Positions 8,234-15,389 of a stretch of DNA of 17,749 nucleotides are shown piece after piece. The stretch lies in the NCBI GenBank assembly GCA_028682985.1, contig JAJRAE010000189.1, positions 1 to 17,749 of the forward strand, read 5' to 3'. Below the pieces are notes generated by a model. It saw only the letters and a list, made by a program, of their open reading frames with translations. It did no database searches and was not told the DNA's origin. This stretch comes from Methanobacterium sp. (lineage in GTDB: Archaea > Methanobacteriota > Methanobacteria > Methanobacteriales > Methanobacteriaceae). A program made the translations under genes and the position numbers. The first letter of the stretch is position 1. Each line of letters opens with the position of its first letter.

Positions 8234-9169
8234 TTAATCCACTATACCTTCTGTCACTATTTTAAATACAGCTTCTCCTTCTGGTAAATGTGGACTGTCC
8301 ATTAGTCTGGCTATCCTTTTACCAGCTAATCCTTTTTTAAGCCATATACGGTAAGTTGCCGCATGTCCCAATACATGACCCCCAATTGCCTTAGTGGGAC
8401 TGCCGAAAAAGGCATCAGGACGGGCCTGTACCTGATTGGTTACGAATACTGCTACATTGTAGGTATTTGCAATATTTTGTAGGGTGTGTAGATGCTGGTT
8501 CAGTTTCTGCTGTCTAGTGGCTAGGGATTCTCTTCCCACATATTCAGCTCTGAAATGAGCAGTTAAAGAGTCCACTATAACCAAACGGATGTTGGTGCCG
8601 GTCTGAATGAGTTCGTTTACTTTGTCCGCCATGAGCATCTGATGAGCAGAGTTAAAAGCCCGTGCTATATGGATCTTAGTTAGAACTTCTTCCACATCCA
8701 GACCAAATCCATCAGTGATCTGTTCAATTCTTTCTGGTCGGAAAGTGTTTTCAGTATCAATAAATACACATTCTCCACTTAAACCTCCCTTGTCAGGGGG
8801 TAATTGAACAGTCACTGCTAGTTCATGTGATATCTGGCTTTTACCAGATCCAAATTCACCGAATACTTCAGTTATGGATTGGGTTTCTATTCCTCCACCT
8901 ATCAATTCATCCACAGCAGGGCTTCCAGTGGTTATACGGCCCACATCTTTTCTGCGTTCCATTACGTCCAATGCAGTTTCAAAATCAATTTGCTCTGCTT
9001 TACGTGCTGCTTCAATTACTTTTTCCGCTACACCTTCACCTATATCTGCTTTTACACTTAATTCTTTAGCGGTGGCTGTGGCCAGTCTCATCATATCTGC
9101 AAAACCGGCATCTCGAAGTTTTTGAGCGGTTTTTTCTCCAACACTTGGTAATTCTTCCAGTTCAACCAT
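8234..9169 (-). CDS. radA: DNA repair and recombination protein RadA
   Basis: Archaeal Rad51/RecA-family recombinase: forms ATP-dependent filaments on single-stranded DNA and catalyses homologous pairing and strand exchange. The 311 residues fit the family. An N-terminal helix-hairpin-helix DNA-binding domain (LPSVGEKTAQKLRDAGF, 7-23) is followed by the ATPase core. That core has Walker A GEFGSGKS (104-111), FIDTENTFRPERI (136-148), Walker B LVIVD (196-200), and the DNA-binding loop region beginning NQVQARPDAFFG (245-256). There is no intein. The GGAGAG Shine-Dalgarno lies seven bases before the ATG. It begins only 52 bases past the RPA stop codon on the same strand, so RPA and RadA, which act together on single-stranded DNA, may be co-expressed. 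An internal TATA box could give radA extra transcripts. Confidence 0.97.
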   Translation of the reverse strand: MVELEELPSVGEKTAQKLRDAGFADMMRLATATAKELSVKADIGEGVAEKVIEAARKAEQIDFETALDVMERRKDVGRITTGSPAVDELIGGGIETQSITEVFGEFGSGKSQISHELAVTVQLPPDKGGLSGECVFIDTENTFRPERIEQITDGFGLDVEEVLTKIHIARAFNSAHQMLMADKVNELIQTGTNIRLVIVDSLTAHFRAEYVGRESLATRQQKLNQHLHTLQNIANTYNVAVFVTNQVQARPDAFFGSPTKAIGGHVLGHAATYRIWLKKGLAGKRIARLMDSPHLPEGEAVFKIVTEGIVD

Positions 9170-9209
9170 TTTAACTCTCCTTAAAATTTATTTAAGTAAT
9201 CTATTTTAA

Positions 9210-9217
9210 TTATATAG
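9210..9217 (-). promoter_or_regulatory. Possible internal radA TATA box
   Basis: CTATATAA on the minus strand lies in the 52-base gap between RPA and radA. A start about 22-25 bases downstream would leave a short leader carrying the Shine-Dalgarno sequence. No terminator is seen after RPA, so readthrough is also likely. Confidence 0.3.
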
Positions 9218-9221
9218 TGTA

Positions 9222-11600
9222 TTAGATCTTCTTCTCCAGTAATTTACGGGCGTTTAATCTTATTTCTTCATTATATTCATCAAAGCTGGCATTGGCAATA
9301 ATGGTTATCTCCATCTCTATTAGGTCGCTTATTTTATCTTCCAAGGAACCTTCATCACCTGTCTTTTTGATTATATCTTCAACTTCTGGTGTGGTCATTT
9401 CAATCAGTTCCTCAGCGGATTTTCTGAAGAAAGTAGTCCGCATGGTGCCTGTTTCATCTTCCATTACCAGAGGTATTATCATGAGATAATTGGGTTGTTC
9501 TATTTCTTCACCACAGATTTCGCAGATATAACCATTTTCAGTAAGATTAACCCTTTTATTACAGTTGGGACACATTTCATAGAGGACTTTATTTCCATAG
9601 GCCTCAATTACTTTGCCAGTAACCTTAATATTTCTATCATTTTCTTCTATTTCATCGATTTTCTTTTCAGGATATCTTTTCTCCTGAATATCATTTATAC
9701 TGGGAACTTTGCTAGCTTCTTCTTCATTTGCTTTTGTTAATGGAGTATTTCTACTTAAACTTAATTCAACATGGTCATTTCTAAAAATTACCCGGGGATT
9801 TTCAATTTTAATAACATCTCCTTCATTTAATGGTGTGCTGGCTTTATCATCCCATAGGGAAGCTCGAACAACCCCAGTATGGTCTCCCATTTCAACAGAA
9901 CGAACCACTCCGGGCGTTCCATCGCTTCTTACAAATTCATTGGGCTCTTCTACTGCCAGTATTCTGCTGATTAATCTTACGTCTCGGTCGCCTTCTTTGA
10001 GCTCTTCAATATTTTTATTCTGGTAGATGGATTTTTCTATTTCACTGAGAGAGGGAAGGTTCTTTAACTCATCCTCTGTTGGTTTGATTAATCGGGAGGT
10101 CTTACCTACACTGAGTTCTGTATCGTAGGTTCCCATACGTGTCCGGGCGTTCTCAATTTTAATGGCATCCCCCATATTCAGTGAACTTTCTGCTTTTTCA
10201 TCCCAAAATGATGTTCTTACCACGCCACTGTCATCAGCAATTTCCGCCGAGCGAACTACGCCTGTACTTCCGTCATCTCTCTGGAATTGGTTTGGATCTA
10301 AAAGATTTATAACCCTACCAATAATATCAACTTCTTCTCCTTCATCTTCTATTGTGTTGAGATCACCTATTTTAACAGGTTTAAGATATTTACCACATTC
10401 TTGAAGCATTTCTTTTGTTTCTTTTTCCAGTGGAGGGTTTACCGTTATAATGGTATTCCAGTTGGTGTTTATTCGATAATCGGTACCAGAAAATTCGTCA
10501 AATTCTATGTTACCTCCGGTTATTTTGATGATATCTCCTTTTTTCATTTCGATTTTAGCATCGTCATTCCAAAGAGTTACCCTTATTTTCCCGGTGTTAT
10601 CTTCTATTTCCAGGGAACGCACTTGGCCAGTGCTGGCATCATCTCTCACGAAGGTTATGGTGTCATAGATTTTACTCACCATTCCAAAAACAGTGACATC
10701 CCTCATTTCATGAGCATCTCCAATTTTCAGTACGGTTTCCGTGTATTCCGGTACATCATAATCACCTTTTATTATTCTTCCTAACCAGAAATGTGATAGA
10801 GATATCTCACCATTTCTCATCCGACTTTGAGCACCTAGAACTTTAATGGAATCTCCTTCCTGAATATCTAAAGTACCTAAGATTTCGGTATCTTTATTCC
10901 ACAAGGTGAGAGTGGTTTTCCCAGATTTATCCTGGATTTCCAGAGGTACAAATTTACCTTCTTTACCATTTCGGTCAAAGGTTCTAACCCGGGGGATTCT
11001 GATGACTCTGGCTATTATATTTACCTCCATATCTTCTTTAACATCCTTTATATCGGTTATCTTTTCTTCATATGGGGGTAAACTGGGATATTCATCTTCA
11101 GAAAGTTTTTCTATACTGGAATTCATGTTTAGATGAGCTTCATCTGCTCTAAAGCCTTGTTTTATTTCAACACCGGTTATCTTAATAGCGTCGCCTTCCT
11201 GAAATTTCTTTAGGAGTTTGATGTTTTCTGTCCACATTACCACCCGGATTTCCCCAGTATCATCAGCTATTAATAAATTAGCTAATTTTCCTTCCCTTCC
11301 TTTTCGATTAACGAATTTTTTAACGTTGGATATTCTTTTTACCCTGCCAATCAAGCTTATGTTGTGATTACCTGTTTTTGAATCGGCAATCTTTAACACA
11401 GGAGAGTTCTCAGATAGAGGTTTGTTCTCTTCGTCCACATATTCTCCCACAATCACTCGGGCAACATCCAGTTCTCCCATGAAACTTACTTCTTCGTAAT
11501 CTTGCATTCGGGTTTTCATTTCCTTTATAAATTCATCATATGAGATTTTATCCTTTATTTTCTCATATTCATTCTTTATCTCTTGATTTATTTCCGTCAT
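9222..11600 (-). CDS. rpa: Replication protein A, multi-OB-fold single-stranded DNA-binding protein
   Basis: Binds single-stranded DNA during replication, repair and recombination. The 792-residue chain is a tandem array: OB folds at about residues 66-160, 185-275, 290-385, 408-505 and 528-620. Each shows the repeat GRVxxI...G..R.xEIxDxTGxVRxxLWdekA...GDxIKIxN. A sixth, C-terminal OB-like region (about 655-790) carries a zinc finger, Cys677-x2-Cys680 and Cys693-x2-Cys696. This single-chain design resembles euryarchaeal RPAs with a zinc finger at the C-terminal end. The reading frame is intact throughout. The first 65 residues are charged and helical. The GAGGGA Shine-Dalgarno and ATG are clear. 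It is divergent from the MarR gene across a 347-base gap, and its TATA box lies in a large palindrome. radA follows after 52 bases. Confidence 0.94.
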   Translation of the reverse strand: MTEINQEIKNEYEKIKDKISYDEFIKEMKTRMQDYEEVSFMGELDVARVIVGEYVDEENKPLSENSPVLKIADSKTGNHNISLIGRVKRISNVKKFVNRKGREGKLANLLIADDTGEIRVVMWTENIKLLKKFQEGDAIKITGVEIKQGFRADEAHLNMNSSIEKLSEDEYPSLPPYEEKITDIKDVKEDMEVNIIARVIRIPRVRTFDRNGKEGKFVPLEIQDKSGKTTLTLWNKDTEILGTLDIQEGDSIKVLGAQSRMRNGEISLSHFWLGRIIKGDYDVPEYTETVLKIGDAHEMRDVTVFGMVSKIYDTITFVRDDASTGQVRSLEIEDNTGKIRVTLWNDDAKIEMKKGDIIKITGGNIEFDEFSGTDYRINTNWNTIITVNPPLEKETKEMLQECGKYLKPVKIGDLNTIEDEGEEVDIIGRVINLLDPNQFQRDDGSTGVVRSAEIADDSGVVRTSFWDEKAESSLNMGDAIKIENARTRMGTYDTELSVGKTSRLIKPTEDELKNLPSLSEIEKSIYQNKNIEELKEGDRDVRLISRILAVEEPNEFVRSDGTPGVVRSVEMGDHTGVVRASLWDDKASTPLNEGDVIKIENPRVIFRNDHVELSLSRNTPLTKANEEEASKVPSINDIQEKRYPEKKIDEIEENDRNIKVTGKVIEAYGNKVLYEMCPNCNKRVNLTENGYICEICGEEIEQPNYLMIIPLVMEDETGTMRTTFFRKSAEELIEMTTPEVEDIIKKTGDEGSLEDKISDLIEMEITIIANASFDEYNEEIRLNARKLLEKKI

Positions 11601-11657
11601 TTAAGGTCCCTCATCAAATATTTTTCATTCGATATCTATTAAATATCCTTGTTAGTA

Positions 11658-11699
11658 AATAGTAAAGTAATACTATATATAAGTATTGTTATTACTATT
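11658..11699. repeat. Nested 42-bp palindrome over the RPA TATA box
   Basis: Outer arms AATAGTAA (11658-11665) and TTACTATT (11692-11699) and inner arms AATACT (11669-11674) and AGTATT (11682-11687) are each perfect inverted repeats. They share one centre, ATATATA (11675-11681), with unpaired spacers of 3 and 4 bases. Read on the minus strand the centre is the TATA box for RPA (ACTTATATATAG context), about 75 bases from its start codon. A protein bound here would block TBP. Confidence 0.65.
11675..11681 (-). promoter_or_regulatory. Predicted RPA TATA box
   Basis: TATATAT on the minus strand, preceded by CAATACT. Transcription would start near 11650, with a leader of about 50 bases before the RPA ATG. 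It lies at the centre of the nested palindrome. Confidence 0.5.
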
Positions 11700-11894
11700 G
11701 AAATTGGAATAATTTGATGTGTAATTTTAGGGGATATTAACCCAAATATTATTAATCAATAAATTTATTCTCAATTAATTAATGAATTCACACTTAATTA
11801 TCAAATAGACCTTTTAAAAAGTAGTTTCCCGAGCATTTGAGAAGTAATAAAATATTAATTCCTCTTTTGAAAATGCAAGAATACAATCTAGGTA

Positions 11895-11911
11895 AACTAT
11901 TTATAATAGTT
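11895..11911. repeat. Palindromic operator candidate upstream of the MarR gene
   Basis: AACTATT (11895-11901), spacer TAT, AATAGTT (11905-11911): a perfect 7-3-7 palindrome of the size bound by MarR dimers. It overlaps a TATA-like TTTATAAT (11900-11907). A further half-site AACTATT occurs at 11922-11928, between the palindrome and the start codon. Autoregulation by the MarR protein is the simplest reading, though unproven. Confidence 0.6.
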
Positions 11912-11947
11912 AGTTAGATAAAACTATTTACTTAATGGGGTGAAGAA

Positions 11948-12373
11948 ATGACATTACATAGAGAACTGGAACTGGTTGAATCAATGGATAAACTCAGCGA
12001 GCTAATCAGAAAATTCCAAAAACAATTATTAACCGGTGATTTAAAAGAATATACTCTAAGACAGCTCTATTATATAGAATTAATCGATAAAAAAAAGGGC
12101 ATAAGTATATCAGAATTATCTAAAATTCTAGACGTGAATAAATCAACGGTTTCTGTAGCCATTAACCAATTAATAGATTTGAATATTGTTATCAAAAAAC
12201 AATCCGAGAATGATAAACGATTTTATTATCTAGAACTAACACCTAAAGGTGAAGATATAATAATAAAACATATGCAGGTCCATAAAGACACAATTAAGAA
12301 GATATTAGACATTTTAAATCCAGAGGAAGTAGATAACTTCATCAAAATCATAAATAAAATATCCAAAATTTAG
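11948..12373 (+). CDS. MarR family winged-helix transcriptional regulator
   Basis: 141-residue DNA-binding regulator. The winged helix spans about residues 36-105: YTLRQLYYIELIDKKKGISI, then ISELSKILDVNKSTVSVAIN as the helix-turn-helix, KSTVS at the start of the recognition helix, and the wing KKQSENDKRFYYLELTPKG, closely matching the MarR 'D.R....LT.KG' pattern. N- and C-terminal helices (1-35 and 107-141) would form the dimer interface. GGGGTGA precedes the ATG. The gene is strikingly rich in A/T-ending codons compared with its neighbours. It starts a plus-strand run with leuC following after 46 bases, and its own upstream region carries a palindrome over the likely TATA box. Likely local targets are itself, the leu-type genes and possibly RPA; the effector is unknown. 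Confidence 0.9.
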   Translation: MTLHRELELVESMDKLSELIRKFQKQLLTGDLKEYTLRQLYYIELIDKKKGISISELSKILDVNKSTVSVAINQLIDLNIVIKKQSENDKRFYYLELTPKGEDIIIKHMQVHKDTIKKILDILNPEEVDNFIKIINKISKI

Positions 12374-12419
12374 AATAAATTGAATAAAAACCGTGAAAAA
12401 AGGAATGGAGGAAATTAAA

Positions 12420-13673
12420 ATGCCCATGACCATGGCAGAAAAAATAATGGCAAAAGCATCAGGAAGAAAAGAAGCTAAAGCCGGAGAAATAGTAATGGCA
12501 GATATTGACGTGGCTATGACCCATGATTTAACCGGACCATTATCTGTAGAATCATTCAAAAAAATAGGAACAGAAAAAGTGTGGGATCCCGAAAAAATAG
12601 TGGTCCTTTTTGACCATCAGGTGCCTGCTGATTCACTGGACGCCGCACAAAACCATATAATGCTTAGAGAATTCGTGAAAGAACAAAATATAACCAACTT
12701 CTACGATGTGAAAGAAGGAGTTTGTCATCAAATATTACCAGAAAAAGGACATATAGTCCCGGGAGAGGTAGTAGTAGGTACGGACTCTCACACATGTACT
12801 CATGGAGCTCTGGGGGCATTTTCAACTGGAATAGGCTCTACTGATATGGCTATGGTATTTGCCACCGGTCAGTTATGGTTTAAAATCCCGGAAACTATTA
12901 AATTCGAAATAGAAGGCACATTAAAAGATCATGTCTATGCTAAAGACGTGGTGCTAAACATAATAGGAAAAATAGGTGCAGATGGAGCCACTTACAAAGC
13001 CTGTGAATTTGCAGGGGAAACCACTAAAACAATGCCGATTTCAGAGAGAATGGTGCTTTGCAACATGGCTATTGAGATGGGTGGAAAAACAGGTCTGGTG
13101 GAGCCAGATGAGAAAACCGTAAACTACTTGAAAAATCGCACCACCAAAAAATACGAGATAATGAAAACAGATCCCCAGGCTGCATCAATGGAAACCATGC
13201 ACATCGACGTGGCCGATTTAGAGCCGCAGATAGCCTGCCCCCATAATGTAGATAACGTTAAATCAATATCCAAAGTAGAAGGAACCCCCATAGATCAGGT
13301 ATTTCTGGGATCCTGTACCAACGGAAGACTGGAAGATCTGAGAACAGCCGCAGCAATAATGAAAGGCCAACAGGTGTCAGATAAAGTGAGAATGCTTGTT
13401 ATACCGGCCTCCAGGGAAATATATATACAGGCCATGGATGAAGGACTCCTCAGAATCTTTGCAGAAAGCGGAGCATTAGTATGCAACCCCTGCTGTGGAC
13501 CCTGCTTAGGAGGTCACATAGGTCTGATAGGTCCGGGAGAGGTAAGTCTATCCACATCTAACCGTAATTTCAAGGGAAGACAGGGAAGCCCTGATGCAGA
13601 AGTATATCTAAGCAGCGCAGCAGTAGCTGCATCCTCAGCAATTAAAGGAAGTATTACAGATCCACGTAAATGA
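12420..13673 (+). CDS. leuC: 3-isopropylmalate dehydratase large subunit (or methanogen homoaconitase large subunit)
   Basis: Large subunit of an aconitase-family [4Fe-4S] hydro-lyase; 417 residues, normal for the archaeal two-subunit enzymes. Ligand cysteines are visible: Cys299 in GSCTNGR and Cys359/Cys362 in CCGPC, with two extra Cys (355, 358) just before. DHQVPAD, GTDSHTCTHGALGAF and LSTSNRNFKGRQGSP are family signatures. The large subunit alone does not separate isopropylmalate isomerase (leucine) from homoaconitase HacA/AksD (coenzyme B). The partner small subunit, encoded 19 bases downstream, has an isopropylmalate-type loop, so I favour LeuC. A GTG at 12393 would add nine residues, but GGAGG (12407-12411) fits the ATG at 12420. 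Genome databases may list this gene as homoaconitase. Confidence 0.9.
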   Translation: MPMTMAEKIMAKASGRKEAKAGEIVMADIDVAMTHDLTGPLSVESFKKIGTEKVWDPEKIVVLFDHQVPADSLDAAQNHIMLREFVKEQNITNFYDVKEGVCHQILPEKGHIVPGEVVVGTDSHTCTHGALGAFSTGIGSTDMAMVFATGQLWFKIPETIKFEIEGTLKDHVYAKDVVLNIIGKIGADGATYKACEFAGETTKTMPISERMVLCNMAIEMGGKTGLVEPDEKTVNYLKNRTTKKYEIMKTDPQAASMETMHIDVADLEPQIACPHNVDNVKSISKVEGTPIDQVFLGSCTNGRLEDLRTAAAIMKGQQVSDKVRMLVIPASREIYIQAMDEGLLRIFAESGALVCNPCCGPCLGGHIGLIGPGEVSLSTSNRNFKGRQGSPDAEVYLSSAAVAASSAIKGSITDPRK

Positions 13674-13692
13674 TCAAAAATCGGTGTAAAAA

Positions 13693-14199
13693 ATGAAAGA
13701 TATAGTTAAAGGAAAAGTTTGGAAATTTGGGGATGATATAGACACTGATATTATAATTCCCGGAAGATATCTGGTACTTACAGATGAAAAGGATCTTGCA
13801 GCATGCGCAATGGAAGGATGTGACCCTGAATTTGCAAAAAAAGTTAAACCTGGAGATATTATGGTAGGTGGAAGAAATTTTGGCTGTGGTTCATCAAGAG
13901 AACATGCTCCAATAGCCATTAAAGGTGCTGGTATTTCTGCAGTAGTTGCAGAATCATTTGCAAGAATATTCTATAGGAATGCCATCAACATTGGTCTTCC
14001 CCTAATTGAAGTTAAAGGAATATCAAAACATGTTTCACAAGGTGATGAACTAGAAATTGACATGAAAAATGGTATTTTAAGGAACCTTACTACAGATGAA
14101 GATTTCCAAATTGAAGGATTGCCCCCATTCATGGTTGAAATACTGAATAAAGGCGGATTAATCCCTTATCTAAAAGAAAAGTTAATCGCAGAAAAATAA
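13693..14199 (+). CDS. leuD: 3-isopropylmalate dehydratase small subunit (or homoaconitase small subunit)
   Basis: Swivelling small subunit of the hydro-lyase, 168 residues. Family motifs: VWKFGDDIDTDIIIPGRYL (9-27), GGRNFGCGSSREHAP (about 59-73) and AESFARIFYRNAINIGLP. The loop that sets substrate choice reads YLVL (26-29). In Methanocaldococcus jannaschii the homoaconitase subunit (MJ1271) has YLRT with an essential Arg26, and the isopropylmalate subunit (MJ1277) has YLVY. Val in place of Arg argues for a 2-isopropylmalate substrate (leucine synthesis) and against tricarboxylic homocitrate. The ATG is preceded by a weak GGTG six bases upstream, and the gene sits 19 bases after leuC, so translation is probably coupled within one operon. 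Confidence 0.88.
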   Translation: MKDIVKGKVWKFGDDIDTDIIIPGRYLVLTDEKDLAACAMEGCDPEFAKKVKPGDIMVGGRNFGCGSSREHAPIAIKGAGISAVVAESFARIFYRNAINIGLPLIEVKGISKHVSQGDELEIDMKNGILRNLTTDEDFQIEGLPPFMVEILNKGGLIPYLKEKLIAEK

Positions 14200-14252
14200 C
14201 ATCAATAAAAATAAAAATTAAAAGTTACAAATGGAAAGATGAGGAGCATTTT

Positions 14253-15248
14253 ATGTACAAAATAGCTGTAATACCAGGAGATGGTATTGGAAAAGAAGTA
14301 ATGGAAGCCACATTACACGTTTTAGAGGCTTTAGATATTGATTTCAATTATCAATTTGCAGAAGCGGGTGATGAATATGCAGAGAAAACTGGGATAGCAC
14401 TGCCCCAGGAGACTATAGATATTGTTAAAGAATCACAGGCTTGTCTATTTGGAGCGGCCGGAGAAACAGCCGCTGATGTAATTGTGAAAATGAGGCAGGA
14501 ACTGGATCTTTATGTTAATTTAAGACCGGTCAAATCATATCCAGGAGCTAATTCACTATTTGATAACCTGGACTTTGTAATTGTTCGTGAAAACACGGAG
14601 GGACTGTACATAGGCAGAGAAGAGTATACAGAGGAAGGTGCCACCGCCCTCCGAGTGATTACCAGAAAGGCTTCTGAGAGAATTTGTAAATTCGCCTTCG
14701 ATTATGCAAAAAAGACAGGAAGAGGAAAAGTTACGGCAGTCCACAAAGCAAATGTCCTTAAAAAAACTGATGGAATATTTAAGGAAACATTCTACCAGAT
14801 AGCTCAGGACTATCCTGATATGGAGCTGGACGACAGATACGTGGATGCTACTGCCATGTTCTTTATTACTAAACCAGAGATGTTCGATGTAATAGTCACC
14901 ACCAACCTGTTCGGCGACATACTTTCAGATGAAGGTGCAGGACTTGTTGGGGGATTGGGTTTGATACCATCTGCCAATATAGGTGAAAATCAGGGTTTAT
15001 TTGAACCAGTACATGGATCAGCACCCCGTCACGCCGGTAAAGGAACCGCTAATCCATCGGCTATGATATTATCTGCTGTTTTGATGCTTAATTATCTGGA
15101 GGAAAATGAAGCAGCCCGCCAGGTGGAGCAAGCTCTGGTGGAAGTTCTAAGTGAAGGCAAAAAAGTAACACCTGATATGGGCGGAAAAGCCTCCACCATG
15201 GAGATGGCCCGGGAAGTAAAAGAAAAACTGATTCAAATACTAGCATAA
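14253..15248 (+). CDS. leuB: 3-isopropylmalate dehydrogenase (or homoisocitrate dehydrogenase AksF)
   Basis: NAD(P)-dependent beta-decarboxylating dehydrogenase, 331 residues. Seen: IPGDGIGKEV (7-16), VRENTEGLYIG (111-121), catalytic Lys165 in VHKANVLK, NLFGDILSDEGAGLVGGLGL with metal-binding Asp222 and Asp226 (218-237), and cofactor loop EPVHGSAP (251-258). The substrate-side loop is GAAGETAADVIVKMR (67-81). It lacks the Ser-Pro-Ile of homoisocitrate dehydrogenases (SPIITLR in MJ1596 from memory) and looks like archaeal LeuB. With the upstream isomerase genes this completes the last two steps before 2-oxoisocaproate. It follows leuD after 53 bases with a GAGGAG Shine-Dalgarno and no terminator between, so it is probably in the same operon. 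A hairpin-T8 terminator follows. AksF remains the alternative. Confidence 0.88.
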   Translation: MYKIAVIPGDGIGKEVMEATLHVLEALDIDFNYQFAEAGDEYAEKTGIALPQETIDIVKESQACLFGAAGETAADVIVKMRQELDLYVNLRPVKSYPGANSLFDNLDFVIVRENTEGLYIGREEYTEEGATALRVITRKASERICKFAFDYAKKTGRGKVTAVHKANVLKKTDGIFKETFYQIAQDYPDMELDDRYVDATAMFFITKPEMFDVIVTTNLFGDILSDEGAGLVGGLGLIPSANIGENQGLFEPVHGSAPRHAGKGTANPSAMILSAVLMLNYLEENEAARQVEQALVEVLSEGKKVTPDMGGKASTMEMAREVKEKLIQILA

Positions 15249-15285
15249 TTATTTCATTAAAATAGAATAATATCTAAAAATAATC

Positions 15286-15312
15286 AGACCATCATGGTCT
15301 TACATTTTTTTT
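15286..15312 (+). terminator. Hairpin plus T8 terminator of the leu-type operon
   Basis: Arms AGACC (15286-15290) and GGTCT (15296-15300) around ATCAT; the symmetry continues one to two bases into the loop. Then TACA and eight T (15305-15312), followed by further A/T runs. It lies 38 bases past the leuB stop codon and resembles a bacterial intrinsic terminator. Confidence 0.65.
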
Positions 15313-15341
15313 AATAAAAATTTTTTTATAGAAATAATATA

Positions 15342-15350
15342 TTATATAAA
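15342..15350 (+). promoter_or_regulatory. Predicted promoter of the cysteine desulfurase gene
   Basis: TTATATAAA within an A+T-rich stretch, about 40 bases before the ATG at 15390. Transcription would start near 15372, leaving a short leader with GAGGT (15377-15381). It lies after the upstream terminator, so the desulfurase begins a new transcription unit. Confidence 0.5.
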
Positions 15351-15389
15351 TGACTACCTTAATTTTTGTAGAATATGAGGTTAATACAT

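Larger units (their letters stand above)
11601..11947. other. Divergent promoter region between RPA and MarR genes (347 bases)
   Basis: A+T-rich, without a credible ORF. It contains the RPA promoter palindrome (11658-11699) on the left and the MarR upstream palindrome with an extra half-site (11895-11911 and 11922-11928) on the right. The middle (about 11700-11890) is A/T-rich with no clear RNA gene. Confidence 0.6.

Noticed and set aside
9292..11136. Several plus-strand ORFs of 65 to 127 residues opposite RPA
   Set aside because: Serine/isoleucine/phenylalanine-rich antisense translations of the repetitive RPA gene, with no Shine-Dalgarno or family signal.
11652..11666. Tandem TAGTAAA copies as a possible iteron or origin element
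   Set aside because: Only two copies, and they are explained as the edge of the RPA promoter palindrome. No replication-initiator gene (cdc6/orc) or repeated ORB-like element is nearby.
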